Shown here in pieces: positions 38,307 to 48,766 of a stretch of 64,000 nucleotides of DNA. The notes beneath the pieces are model-generated. The model ran no database searches. It saw only the letters and a program-made list of their open reading frames with translations, and was not told the DNA's origin. Origin of the DNA: Tetrapisispora phaffii CBS 4417 (Eukaryota; Ascomycota; Saccharomycetes; Saccharomycetales; Saccharomycetaceae); contig NC_016535.1 of assembly GCF_000236905.1 (NCBI RefSeq), positions 310,001 to 374,000 of the forward strand. Reading direction: 5' to 3'. The stretch's first letter is position 1; every line of letters begins with the position of its first letter. Made by a program: the position numbers and the translations under genes.

Positions 38307-40580
38307 ATGAACAATCAATTGGTGTTTTGTAAGTCTAAAGTTTGCATCCATCCATCAACAAATGCATCTAATAACATAGCGGGTTATTTATTAATTACTA
38401 AACAGAATAACGTGGGTAACGTCGATCCAATGCTGCAATACGTTACAGAGGATGGATTGGATTCAAAGCACAGAATATGGTTAGATGAGGCCGAGATGAA
38501 GTTGTCAAACGGTTTCACAAAAGATGTTAGGATGCCTCAAGATTTATTATTTTCTGCTATTTCGATGCCATATTCATTTGCTGTTAAATTGAACTCCTTA
38601 TATTCGATTCAGCTCAGACTTCCCAGTCCAAACAAATGGTGGTTTGGATCGGTGATTCTTCATTCAAAATCTCCACAGGAAGATGAGACTTTGCCTATAT
38701 TATTCTTTCACGATGATGTATGTCGTAGTACTATTGCAAAACAAAAAAAACTGAACAAGTCGTTTGATCCTTTCAATTCAACAGGTGAAATATATTGGGG
38801 TGGTAGTGATTTGAAAGATGCCATTTCAAAATATGTCGATTTGCAACAAACAATTATCGAGCCAACAATATGGCTAGTAAATGCTACGTTAGATGACCTA
38901 AGAAACTTTTCCACTAACGTATCACTATTAGAAGCACAGGGAAAATCCAACGTTTCAGCAAACGATGGAGACGATAAGTCCACATTTTGGGATAAAATGG
39001 ATTCGACAAAATGGAATGTAATGTCAAGAATAGCAGATGCAACTTCAGCGACTGGATCATTTGTATCATCAATGATAAGAAAACACCCCATTGTTCAACT
39101 GGCAGAACGAAACAAAAACAATGTCTACGTTAAGAAGCTATTAAACAATCCAAGAGTAAAAGAAATACAAGACGATTACGATTCTGCAACTATATATTTG
39201 GCTAAATGGGCACAAGGTGTCAAGGAACAATCAGATAAATTCAATCTACTGAATGAAACCAGTGAATCCTATAGAAAAATCTTGAATAATGAATTAGGGA
39301 TGGGAAATGGAGATAACGATATTAGTTTCAGTGATTTCGAACTAAATAAAGCATTGGAGAGAAGTTTCCCACTAACACAACAAAAATGGAATTCCTTCTT
39401 CGATTCTCAAGGAAGAATTAATATTACAATTAATGAAATCAAAGATTTCATATTTCATGGTGGTATTGAATCAATAGAGTTAAGAAAGACGGTTTGGCTT
39501 TATTTATTGGGAGTATATCCTTGGGATTCTTCATATGACGAAAAATTGCAAATTGAACAAACTCTTAGGAACATATACAATACAGAATATAAATCCAAAT
39601 GGCTGAATAGGGTACCAAACTCTGATCCGGAAGAGGAGGAATATTGGCATGATCAAATATTCAGAATTGAGAAAGATGTAAGAAGAAACGATCGCAATAT
39701 TGATATATATAAATATAACACCCCTGATGGGAAAAATCCTCCTCAGAATGAGACAGCAGATAATGAAATGGATGAAGATGAAAATACAAATTTAAGCGAT
39801 TCAACAAATTCTGACAGTAAATCTGAGATTTTGAATCCTCATTTACTAGCATTGAAAAATATATTGATCAGTTATAATGTTCTGAATACAAATTTAGGAT
39901 ATGTTCAAGGTATGACTGATTTATTATCAATCATATATTATATCGTCAGAGATGAAGAACTGGCATTTTGGTGTTTCGTAAATTTTATGGAGAGAATGGA
40001 AAGAAACTTTTTAAGGGATCAATCTGGTATCAGAGATCAAATGTATACCTTGGCAGAATTATGCCAAATTATGTTACCTCAGTTAAGTAAACATTTATCT
40101 GATTGTGATTCCTCAAATTTATTTTTCTGTTTTAGGATGATCTTGGTATGGTTCAAAAGAGAATTCGATTTAGAATCCGTTTGTTCAATATGGGAAATAT
40201 TATTGACAGACTACTATTCTTCTCAATTCCAGCTGTTTTTTATGCTGGCAATCCTTCAAAAAAATAATGATACAGTAGTTCAAAACTTAACTCAGTTTGA
40301 TCAAGTTTTAAAATTTTTTAATGATATTAATGGTACACTAGACTGGTCAGATTTAATGACAAGAAGTGAATTGCTGTTTATTAGATTTAAAAAGATGATG
40401 GATCTTATGGAAAGAAATAAAGAATTACAAGATGATAAATTGCTACCTATGTATACAAATGAAGATGCCAATGAAAGTAATAGTGAACTAAAGAAGTCTG
40501 ATTACCATTTACAATTATTGTTATCAAAACAGATTGTTATTCAAAGAGAAGAAGAAAGGACCAAGGATTCCATTAAATAA
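38307..40580 (+). CDS. GYP7: Rab GTPase-activating protein Gyp7 (TBC domain)
   Basis: Gyp7 stimulates GTP hydrolysis by the vacuolar Rab Ypt7 and so down-regulates vacuole fusion; it acts on late endosome and vacuole membranes. The 757-residue product (746 in S. cerevisiae) has an N-terminal PH-like region, then a TBC domain from about residue 380 (FHGGIESIELRKTVWLYLLG) to about 700. Both catalytic fingers are visible: the arginine of IEKDVRR (Arg460, equivalent to Gyp7 Arg458) and the glutamine of YVQGM (Gln534). An acidic insert (about 480-505) lies between them, as in the family. It converges on MGS1 with only 25 bp between stops. Confidence 0.96.
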   Translation: MNNQLVFCKSKVCIHPSTNASNNIAGYLLITKQNNVGNVDPMLQYVTEDGLDSKHRIWLDEAEMKLSNGFTKDVRMPQDLLFSAISMPYSFAVKLNSLYSIQLRLPSPNKWWFGSVILHSKSPQEDETLPILFFHDDVCRSTIAKQKKLNKSFDPFNSTGEIYWGGSDLKDAISKYVDLQQTIIEPTIWLVNATLDDLRNFSTNVSLLEAQGKSNVSANDGDDKSTFWDKMDSTKWNVMSRIADATSATGSFVSSMIRKHPIVQLAERNKNNVYVKKLLNNPRVKEIQDDYDSATIYLAKWAQGVKEQSDKFNLLNETSESYRKILNNELGMGNGDNDISFSDFELNKALERSFPLTQQKWNSFFDSQGRINITINEIKDFIFHGGIESIELRKTVWLYLLGVYPWDSSYDEKLQIEQTLRNIYNTEYKSKWLNRVPNSDPEEEEYWHDQIFRIEKDVRRNDRNIDIYKYNTPDGKNPPQNETADNEMDEDENTNLSDSTNSDSKSEILNPHLLALKNILISYNVLNTNLGYVQGMTDLLSIIYYIVRDEELAFWCFVNFMERMERNFLRDQSGIRDQMYTLAELCQIMLPQLSKHLSDCDSSNLFFCFRMILVWFKREFDLESVCSIWEILLTDYYSSQFQLFFMLAILQKNNDTVVQNLTQFDQVLKFFNDINGTLDWSDLMTRSELLFIRFKKMMDLMERNKELQDDKLLPMYTNEDANESNSELKKSDYHLQLLLSKQIVIQREEERTKDSIK

Positions 40581-40605
40581 ATATTAAATTTTGAATATGT
40601 ATCCT

Positions 40606-42414
40606 TTATATATCGTTTAAACATTTAAATAAATCCGATTGATGATAAGAAATGCCATTATATATTCTCTTCTTTTTTACTTCATCATTATCTACTAAAT
40701 CATTATCATATCTGGATCCCAAGTGTTCACCTGTCAAAAAATTCAACTCTTTCTTATCCAAACATTGGTCCAGAACTTCAGTTGGAAAATATTCTTGTTT
40801 TACTTTACCATCAATAAAGTCTGGATTGTATTTATACCCTTTATGATAGCCTAATTCCTTCATTAGTTTTGTTGGCGCGTTTCTAATATGCATAGGTATT
40901 TCACTACTAGCTAATGAATAGGTGTTTTCCTTAAGCATGGTTTTGACTTTATTATAAGCTCTATAAACTTCTACGGATTTTTTTGCTCTCGCTAGCTCAA
41001 CACAACAATGTGCTAAAATCACATCACACTCAGGTAAACCTATCTTCATAACAGCATCATGAGTAGAAACTGCCAGTGTTAGTAAACTACTATCTGCCAC
41101 TCCAATATCTTCACTTGCCATTCTGATCATCCTTCTTGCTATATACAAAGGATCTTCCCCACCTTGTAACATACGGCCAAGATAAAGCAGTGCCGCATTT
41201 GCATCACCGCCTCTTACAGCCTTGTGTAAGGCTGATATTGTATCGTAATGGTTATCACCATTTCTATCGTAATACGAATTGACTCCTGATTCACTTGTGT
41301 TTTGTCTCATGATGTCTTTAATACTATCGACTGTTAATTCTATGGAAACATCTCTTGTTGATAATTCAATCATTTCCAATATATTTAATGCTTTACGAGT
41401 ATCTCCAACACATAGATTGACAATATACTCTAATACCATCCTGGATAACTTCAAAGGGTTTGTTGTATGCCAAAGTAGTTTACGACACTTGTTTAGTAAT
41501 GCAACTCCTCTTGATAAGACGATACAGATTTCATTTGTTGACAATTTTTCTAATACGAATACGTTACACCTGCTTATCAATGCATTGTTCATCTGAAAAC
41601 TAGGATTCTCAGTTGTTGCTCCAATTAAAATTATATCTCCATTTTCAATATGTGGCAACAACAAATCTTGTTGTGCTTTGTTAAATCTATGAAGTTCATC
41701 TATGAATAATACAATTCTCCTTTTTGTTAACTTATATTCATTTCTTGACTTCTCAAATATCGAACGTAGTTCTTGAGAATTTGTCTTAGTGGCACTTACC
41801 TCAACTAATTGGTATGAGGTCTTGGAATCTGGATTGGATTCAGATGCAGCTTTTGTTATTATTCTCGCCAATGTTGTTTTACCAACACCAGGAGGTCCCC
41901 ACAATATCATCGATGGGATTTGACCCTCTGTTATATATCTTGCCAAAATACCACTTTCCTTAGACATAAGGTGTTGTTGCCCTACGTAGTCTTTGAGTTC
42001 ATGTGGTCTCAGTTTCTCACTTAATGGTAAATGACTGATCTTCTGCAATCGCTTTGATTCATATTCGGTAGAAAGATGTGGTGAATTTGAAACATAATTC
42101 TGTTTAGTTACTGCTCCTATTTGCAATTTTTTTGCCGACTCATGAGGACTCACTTCTTCCTTTACCATAGTGGTTTCATTTGTAGAAGACGTTTTCTCCA
42201 GATCAACCACATCGACTTCAGCAACTCTTTTACGCGACTTAAATCCACCAAGTATACTCATAACAGAATTCTTCTCCTTGGAGTCATCGTTTCCTGAATT
42301 AAACTTGTCCGTACATTTATCCAAATGAGCATTAATGATCGAATATTTAATTTTCTTATTACAAACAGGACATGATATTAATTGTTCTGATTTTACATTC
42401 TTTTTGGAGGACAT
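40606..42414 (-). CDS. MGS1: AAA+ ATPase of DNA damage tolerance, WRNIP1/RarA family
   Basis: Mgs1 is the yeast WRNIP1/RarA homologue. It binds ubiquitinated PCNA and helps manage stalled replication forks. The 602-residue product (587 in S. cerevisiae) begins with a UBZ-type zinc finger whose ligands are Cys15, Cys18, His30 and Cys34. The AAA+ core follows, with Walker A GPPGVGKTT (about 172-180), Walker B VLFIDELHRFN and sensor 1 GATTENPSF. The RarA-type C-terminal tetramerisation region (VRGGDANAALLYLGRMLQGGEDP onwards) completes it. The gene is divergent from ALG9, as in S. cerevisiae (YNL218W/YNL219C). Confidence 0.97.
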   Translation of the reverse strand: MSSKKNVKSEQLISCPVCNKKIKYSIINAHLDKCTDKFNSGNDDSKEKNSVMSILGGFKSRKRVAEVDVVDLEKTSSTNETTMVKEEVSPHESAKKLQIGAVTKQNYVSNSPHLSTEYESKRLQKISHLPLSEKLRPHELKDYVGQQHLMSKESGILARYITEGQIPSMILWGPPGVGKTTLARIITKAASESNPDSKTSYQLVEVSATKTNSQELRSIFEKSRNEYKLTKRRIVLFIDELHRFNKAQQDLLLPHIENGDIILIGATTENPSFQMNNALISRCNVFVLEKLSTNEICIVLSRGVALLNKCRKLLWHTTNPLKLSRMVLEYIVNLCVGDTRKALNILEMIELSTRDVSIELTVDSIKDIMRQNTSESGVNSYYDRNGDNHYDTISALHKAVRGGDANAALLYLGRMLQGGEDPLYIARRMIRMASEDIGVADSSLLTLAVSTHDAVMKIGLPECDVILAHCCVELARAKKSVEVYRAYNKVKTMLKENTYSLASSEIPMHIRNAPTKLMKELGYHKGYKYNPDFIDGKVKQEYFPTEVLDQCLDKKELNFLTGEHLGSRYDNDLVDNDEVKKKRIYNGISYHQSDLFKCLNDI

Positions 42415-43024
42415 CGTGCAATATATTATGACTTACTATGAGACTTATTCTTAATTAATCAGCGACTTTAACCTGTTTTGATATCTGAAGTTTGTCTGCT
42501 TTCCACCTTGTCTTCACAACTAATCTTAATGATTCGTTAACTTGCGAAACTTATACAGCTTCGAGGGTGACAATAAACCCATTGAAGACAATCCAGTAAC
42601 AAAGTTCATATGCATCATTTTATTCTCCACTTATCCTAATAATACAAGATTCAACATTTAAACCTCATCTTTAATCAAACCTCCAGCTCATCTCGACTTA
42701 TTGTTAATAATTGTATATATTTTTCCAGATGCTAATGACAACTGTTTTTTGCGAACTGATAAGAGCAACCTTTTAGAAGAAGAAAGTATATAAAAGATAA
42801 TATATAATCTACTTTGAAATATCTGACAAGAAGAAGGTGATTAGGTAGTCTTCCGTTGGCATATCCAGTATATTGTACTTCATTTATTTATTAGGTGTGT
42901 ATTTTATTGCACAGTATTTTGGTTGGAACTTAAGGAGATAGAAAGAGATTTAATACATTACAGGGTGCACAAAGTTGATAGTAAAGATAAGGTCAGGAAC
43001 TTTTGATATAGATAAATATATTAG
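42415..43024. other. Divergent MGS1/ALG9 promoter
   Basis: A 610 bp interval. It contains a PAC-type octamer (GATGAGCT on the minus strand, 42685-42692) without an RRPE partner, a GATAAG site at about 42760, and AT-rich sequence near both starts. No gene seen. Confidence 0.6.
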
Positions 43025-44719
43025 ATGAGAGTTATTACTGTTTTATTGGTAACTGCTTTGGCCATATCCAGACTATATGTCCAGCCTTGGTTCTCAATTA
43101 TTTCAGATTGCGATGAAACCTTTAATTATTGGGAGCCATTGAATCTGCTTCTACGTGGATTTGGTAAACAAACTTGGGAATATTCCCCAGCATATGCCAT
43201 TAGATCATGGGCATTTTTATTGCCATTCTATGGTGTTCTGTACCCAATCAAGAAGTTTGAATTAATAGGACAAGATGGTACAATGTACTTCTATATTATA
43301 AGAGCCTTTCTCGGATTACTCAGTTTTCTTTTCGAATTCGATCTATTCAAAGAAATTCAATCTACTATATCTTTACGAATCGCTGATATGTGGTTGTTTA
43401 TTCAACTTTTTAACCCAGGTTGGTTCCATGCCAGTGTAGAATTTTTACCATCTTCTATTGCAATGATTTTTTATTTGGGTTCAATAAAATATTCGTTACG
43501 CTATTTATCCTCTAATCGAAAATCATGTTTAGTATCCAGTTTAGGGTTTAACTTTACTGCTGCTATTTTAGGGTGGCCATTCGTTTTAGTGTTATCGGTT
43601 CCTTTGTGTTTGCATTTCTTACTTACTCATAGATTAATGTCAACAATAAGAGTATCTTTTGACTGTTTAGTGATTTTCTTAACTATTGCAAGTATAGTCA
43701 TTGGGATAGATTCATCATTCTATGGTAAATTTTCCCCTGTTTCATGGAATATATTATCTTACAACGTTTTGGAAGCTGATGAAAGCTCTGGTCCAAATAT
43801 TTTTGGTATCGAGCCATGGTACTATTATTTACTGAATTTATTATTAAATTTCCCTCTACCTGTTCTTGGAGGTGTTTTATTTGGTATTTTTAATTGGAGG
43901 CTATGGCCTCTATCATCGTCACTTTTATTATGGCTAGTGATTTTTACTTTACAACTACATAAGGAGGAAAGATTCTTATATCCTATTTACGGATTAATAA
44001 GTTTATCATCTGCAGTAGGATTATATCAATTAGTGACTATATTTTCTGGAAGGAAAAAAGTATTGAAACGTATGTTTAGTTTTATTATTTTACTTGGAAT
44101 TTTATTACAAGCATCATCAAGAATTATTGCTCTACTAAAAAATTATTCTGCTCCATTTGAGACATATTCCAAATTATACGAAAAGATCGATTCTGATAAG
44201 CATACAAACGATATTATTAATGTTTGTACAGGTAGAGAGTGGTACCATTTCCCAAATTCCTTTTTTTTACCAGACAACTATAGATTAAGATTCGTAAAAT
44301 CAGGATTTGATGGTTTGTTACCTGGAGATTTTGATGAATCTAACTCATCAATCTTTCAAAAAGTAAGAAAGTTACCAGAAAATATGAATAATAAAAATAT
44401 CTTTGACCCTAATAAGATTTGGGATGCGGAAAACTGTGATTATTTTATTGATTTGATGATTTCAACTGATATTGAACAAGATGTACTAAATCCAAATTCA
44501 TTATCAGCAGAATGGAGTAAAGTAAGCTGTTCTGAATTTATTGATGTTGATAATTCAAAAATTTTTGGAAGAGCATTTTACATTCCAGAGCCAATTCTCA
44601 ATATATTATCTAAATTTATTACCCCTAGCATCAATAAATGCTATGGTGTGAATTATATAGATTACTGTTTATTCGAGAAAGATGATAATATTGTCATGGA
44701 AGAATCAGCAAATGTATAG
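43025..44719 (+). CDS. ALG9: Dolichol-linked alpha-1,2-mannosyltransferase, GT22
   Basis: Alg9 adds the seventh and ninth mannoses to the lumenal lipid-linked oligosaccharide during N-glycan precursor assembly in the ER, using dolichyl-phosphate mannose. The 564-residue product (555 in S. cerevisiae) has an N-terminal hydrophobic start and the GT22 lumenal acidic motif SDCDETFNYWEPLN at about residues 28-41. Many membrane segments run to about residue 370, including the HKEERFLYPIYGL motif typical of the family. A lumenal C-terminal domain follows. The start at 43025 is supported by conserved sequence beginning at about residue 15. Confidence 0.97.
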   Translation: MRVITVLLVTALAISRLYVQPWFSIISDCDETFNYWEPLNLLLRGFGKQTWEYSPAYAIRSWAFLLPFYGVLYPIKKFELIGQDGTMYFYIIRAFLGLLSFLFEFDLFKEIQSTISLRIADMWLFIQLFNPGWFHASVEFLPSSIAMIFYLGSIKYSLRYLSSNRKSCLVSSLGFNFTAAILGWPFVLVLSVPLCLHFLLTHRLMSTIRVSFDCLVIFLTIASIVIGIDSSFYGKFSPVSWNILSYNVLEADESSGPNIFGIEPWYYYLLNLLLNFPLPVLGGVLFGIFNWRLWPLSSSLLLWLVIFTLQLHKEERFLYPIYGLISLSSAVGLYQLVTIFSGRKKVLKRMFSFIILLGILLQASSRIIALLKNYSAPFETYSKLYEKIDSDKHTNDIINVCTGREWYHFPNSFFLPDNYRLRFVKSGFDGLLPGDFDESNSSIFQKVRKLPENMNNKNIFDPNKIWDAENCDYFIDLMISTDIEQDVLNPNSLSAEWSKVSCSEFIDVDNSKIFGRAFYIPEPILNILSKFITPSINKCYGVNYIDYCLFEKDDNIVMEESANV

Positions 44720-44894
44720 ATTAAGGTTTTCTTAACAATATGAATTAAGAAAACATGTACTGGCAAAAATTTTGAATGCATTGAATATTTATTATTTTCG
44801 GTTTATCACTTCATAGTTTCTAATTATTTAAGTATGTATATATATATTGGATGGATAGACTGAAAGTATAGCAATTTTTCACTTAATAATACTC

Positions 44895-46148
44895 CTAATT
44901 GTGATCGTAATTTGGATACGATAAGACCCTTGATAAATGATCCACGTTGATGAAATCAACACCTAAATCATCTATTTGCTGTCTCCAAAAATTTTTGGAG
45001 AAACCTAGTAGTGATTTGGGTACCCCCCATATTCTTGTCTTAAGATTATTTGCATGGGCGTCATCAATGAACTTTTTAAAGCAGCGTAAACCTCTAGCAG
45101 GTAATTTCCCTCTCAGTATAACTTTCCATGGTGATATATCACAGGCCATGCATAGTTTACTGAAAGAAGTTGATGCTACAAAAGTCTTTGAACTTTCATC
45201 AAGATTAGTTAAATTATCCAGCATCTGTTCCGGGAAAACATATCTCTTACTGTCTCCCAAATAACCAATTTTATCTGTTTCTGAATCCTTGTCAATAATA
45301 GATAGATCGGTTGGTTTATTCCCAGTAAGTATTACTGTTATTGGTCTCCAACTCATTTCATTGCTTGTAATATTGAAAAAAGTAATGAAATCATTTTCAA
45401 TAAAAGGTTTTAAATATGTATCCATAAGTCTAGTATACGTTTGACTTGAATCTTCTGATTTAAAATCAATTACTAAGAACATTGTTCTATTTTCAGATTC
45501 GTGGTATAGACCCTTTTTTGCAATGGTAGTAGTGTTTGAATTATAATCAAAATGTTCATATATCTCGTTAACATCATTTAACATCGTTAATAAAGGTTCT
45601 GTGTAGAGATCATTTAAATCCCTTAAAGGATAGTTTAACAGGTCAGTTTCCCTATGTGCAACTGATAACCTTTGATTATCAGTTCCTAACCAAACGTCAG
45701 CTTCAATTGATGTCAGGCCCAGACTCAAAGCTTCAAACAAAGGCATCTGTCTTGTGTAGTCGTTATGTGAGTGGAAAGTATTAGGTTTCACATTTTTATT
45801 CAGAAAACTTATCATAGTATTGTTGGTTTCAGAAGATGCATATGCTAAATAGTTCATTAGTTTCTTATTTGAGTGTTCTATATTCTTATAATAGTTTACC
45901 AGTTCAATATTTTGAATTTGGTTATCAATTAGATAACGGTACTGATGCAATGCATCATTCAAAGCTAATTTATCATCTATTTCGAAGTGTTTAGTGTCTA
46001 TGTCCCAAAACTTAACAACAGTAAAGATTATAATACATAGCAGTAGTGTTACATTTGTGAATACTTTGAGCAGCTCTCTGGAACAGTGTCTCATCGTTTT
46101 AATATGGATCGAAGTCGTATTATTTCTGGAGCTGTCATAAGTTGGCAA
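44895..46148 (-). CDS. AIM6: Aim6-family protein, PLC-like phosphodiesterase fold
   Basis: This 417-residue protein matches Aim6 (YDL237W, about 390), named from a screen for altered mitochondrial inheritance; its biochemical role is unknown. One membrane segment lies at about residues 30-47 after a short basic N-terminus. The rest looks like a phosphoinositide-phospholipase-C / glycerophosphodiesterase-type barrel, with a HSHNDYTRQMPLFEAL motif followed by a SIEADVWLGTDNQRLSVAHRE motif, the usual acid and histidine positions of that fold. The C-terminal RIWGVPKSLLGF and LGVDFINVDHLSRV segments close the barrel. Activity is not shown. TTTATATAAA about 50 bp upstream is a likely TATA box. It converges on ALG9. 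Confidence 0.88.
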   Translation of the reverse strand: MPTYDSSRNNTTSIHIKTMRHCSRELLKVFTNVTLLLCIIIFTVVKFWDIDTKHFEIDDKLALNDALHQYRYLIDNQIQNIELVNYYKNIEHSNKKLMNYLAYASSETNNTMISFLNKNVKPNTFHSHNDYTRQMPLFEALSLGLTSIEADVWLGTDNQRLSVAHRETDLLNYPLRDLNDLYTEPLLTMLNDVNEIYEHFDYNSNTTTIAKKGLYHESENRTMFLVIDFKSEDSSQTYTRLMDTYLKPFIENDFITFFNITSNEMSWRPITVILTGNKPTDLSIIDKDSETDKIGYLGDSKRYVFPEQMLDNLTNLDESSKTFVASTSFSKLCMACDISPWKVILRGKLPARGLRCFKKFIDDAHANNLKTRIWGVPKSLLGFSKNFWRQQIDDLGVDFINVDHLSRVLSYPNYDHN

Positions 46149-47241
46149 TTGTCAACAGGACAAAGATATTCCATATCTACTTCATGTTGATTCCTTTATA
46201 TAAAGTACAAGTAATGTAAACAAGATACAGATGGAAACATCTCAAATACCACTGATTCTACCAGTTATAAGTTCAAATTCACGGCACAATTCTAATATAA
46301 CTCGTTTCAAAACGTGTATGTGTGACATCAATTATTGATTACCAGAAACGCAGTGTAAAGTAACTCAGATACTGTTAAAGACACTAACACATAGCTTATC
46401 TTTTTTCTGCTCAAGAATACCATTTCTCCATACTACAGTTATTACATTCAGATATCCATAAAGCTTTTGAGCCACAGCTTCAACACTGACCAAGAAGACA
46501 AAAGCTTCAGTAAGTAATATCATTTGCAGCTTCAACAATAACCTTGTTTGCTGAAGATCCACAACCATTTACTAATAATAACAACAACAACCGTCCCTCC
46601 TACTCGATGAACCATAAATAGCAACCCACACTTCTGTACCTTTCCCTATTCAAAACAGCCATGATGGTTTTAGTTCATCTCGTTCGAAATGTCGACAGCA
46701 CCTGAATCTCAACCGTATCAGATAAATCACCGACCAATAACCAATATTTGCCAATACTCTAACACTCGAACTTAACGAAAGAGCTTGTCTTAGTCCCACA
46801 CCTCGTCTTAGGCCCATGTGTTCAATGTCGTTTTAAATAATGCTGCAACACACACTTCTCTCTGTGAGGCGATGAGGGATATTTTCCAGGAATACTTGAG
46901 ACAGGAAAGATATCTCGATTCGAAACCAACTACAAGGTAAGCTCAATGCAAGAACGGATGGCGTGTAGCCTGGAACAGAATCCCAAAGCTCATCCAGATG
47001 GTATAATACCTACATTCAGAAAGTGTGTTTGGTGTCTTTGCCAACTTTGAGATTTTTCAAACAGATTATTCTATGGCTTCTCATCACAAGAGTCTGTGTC
47101 AATTAGTTTACAGTGTAGTGCACGTTTTCAAGTAAGGTTAAGGATTGTGTTGTCAACGTAAATGCCTTGTTTCTACTATATGGTTGTCTCCCATGTGATT
47201 GCTTTCTTTTTTTGTATTATAGAGATAGGACTTTGTACAGT
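46149..47241. other. AIM6-ATG4 intergenic region
   Basis: A 1093 bp gap holding the AIM6 promoter (TATA-like sequence at about 46195-46205) and the ATG4 3' end. It is moderately less AT-rich around 46600-47000. ADE4, POP1 and SSU72, which lie in the corresponding S. cerevisiae stretch, are absent. I searched for snRNA- and tRNA-like signatures and found none that held up. Confidence 0.55.
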
Positions 47242-48312
47242 TTATACAATTATATACTCTTCGTCGTCTTCGATGGATGTACATTTAGTTATCTTGTATG
47301 AGCTGCTATCGGCATCGGTTCTCTTGCCTGATAGGACTTTTATAATGTTTGAATGTTTAATTGTGGACTTGAATTTGTTCCAATCTGCTTTGTTGTTCTT
47401 GACTAGAAAGCCAATTATCATCGACGGATCCAAGTTAAACATTTCCAGTTCGTTGAATTCCGTTGAATGGTACGTTGAGTAGTCATTATCTGTTGTGAAG
47501 TTGTTTGGCTTATGAGGGTCGAAATAGAGTATTCTGTCGTGGGTGTTGTTGTATCCAAAGAAAAATAGTGACGATTTTGGTTGTCCTCCAGAGATGCCAC
47601 ATGTGTACTTATTATTTGTTATATCTTTGATGTCCTGGCCATATTTTTCTATGTTTATTGTGTTGATCCCGAGCTTGATTCCAAATAACAATAGTATATG
47701 TTGTTGTTTTGTGTTTGCCGGTGGCTCTGAGTCATCCAACTCATCTAACACGTCTTGTTCGTATATATCCCCAGATGATATCGATACTATACATTTCTTA
47801 ATACCGTGATCGTTATTGTTTTCAATCAACTTCTCGATTATCTGAATTGTGATACTGGGGGAAAACCATTCCCCTACCTTCACTAAATTTAAATCTTTAC
47901 CTACAGTAATGAAATTATGGATTGAAAATGGATTTTTGGTCTCATCAACAAATAACTCTATGATCTCACTACATGGAGTGCCCTTATTAGTTCTTTGCAG
48001 TGCGTTGGCCAGCAACGTCTGTCCTGTTCGAATCATACACCCCCATCCTATGTCACTTGTAAAACAGTGGGAATTGAACAGCAAGTTCTCAATAGAGTTG
48101 TAAAAATTATCTCTTAAAAGATTCTTTATATTCAGAGGAGATGGTCCATCATCATCCTTTACTATAGGCTCAAATCTTGTCCTGTATGTCATTTGAATCA
48201 ATCTACTAACCGCATTTTCAAACTCTTTCTTGTGTAAGTCATTATCTACTACATAAACGTCTCCCAGAACACTATACTTAACTACACCCACTGTATCATC
48301 ATTTTGTGCCAT
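47242..48312 (-). CDS. ATG4: Autophagy cysteine protease Atg4
   Basis: Atg4 cleaves the C-terminus of Atg8 to expose its glycine and later releases Atg8 from phosphatidylethanolamine. The 356-residue protein retains the C54-family catalytic centre: Cys92 in SDIGWGCMIRTGQ, and Asp265 and His267 in the DPH motif. It also has GGQPKSSLFFFGY, which helps recognise Atg8. It is much shorter than S. cerevisiae Atg4 (494); about 55 residues fewer precede the catalytic cysteine and the C-terminus ends soon after the catalytic core (with EDDEEYIIV). A GATAAG site (48544-48549) upstream would suit nitrogen control. The gene is divergent from SQS1, as in S. cerevisiae. Confidence 0.95.
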   Translation of the reverse strand: MAQNDDTVGVVKYSVLGDVYVVDNDLHKKEFENAVSRLIQMTYRTRFEPIVKDDDGPSPLNIKNLLRDNFYNSIENLLFNSHCFTSDIGWGCMIRTGQTLLANALQRTNKGTPCSEIIELFVDETKNPFSIHNFITVGKDLNLVKVGEWFSPSITIQIIEKLIENNNDHGIKKCIVSISSGDIYEQDVLDELDDSEPPANTKQQHILLLFGIKLGINTINIEKYGQDIKDITNNKYTCGISGGQPKSSLFFFGYNNTHDRILYFDPHKPNNFTTDNDYSTYHSTEFNELEMFNLDPSMIIGFLVKNNKADWNKFKSTIKHSNIIKVLSGKRTDADSSSYKITKCTSIEDDEEYIIV

Positions 48313-48766
48313 AATAATATAGTTTTACTGTAAAACTACAACTATATATATGTATTCTGACTTAATTCCACTCAAATGCTCTAGTTTGTGGAAGTCTCTT
48401 GGAAGTATCTAGTATTGACAGGTTTGCACATGCAAAACTTGTGATTTCTAAATCTCGTTAATCAAAAACTTTAATAAGTCTGTCGTTATGCTATATAGAC
48501 AGAGATGTTCCGTAGCGCTTAATATTGTAACTGTTTGATACCTGATAAGAAGAGCAACCTATGTTTGAATCATTGTATAATCTTAAATCATACCTTATTT
48601 ATATACATTTTTAATGGCATCGCGGCTGCTTAAGATTTACGAATACAAAAATGAAACCATCTACTTAAAAGCTAATACAATTTATAAAGTAGTATTTCAG
48701 TCTAAAGTATGTGTTCTTTTCAGGGAATAAACTACAGAACAGTAAATATTATCTAGTCGTAACAGC
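48313..48766. other. Divergent ATG4/SQS1 promoter
   Basis: A 454 bp AT-rich divergent promoter. It has a GATAAG motif at 48544-48549. I found no PAC box although SQS1 is a ribosome-biogenesis gene. Confidence 0.55.
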
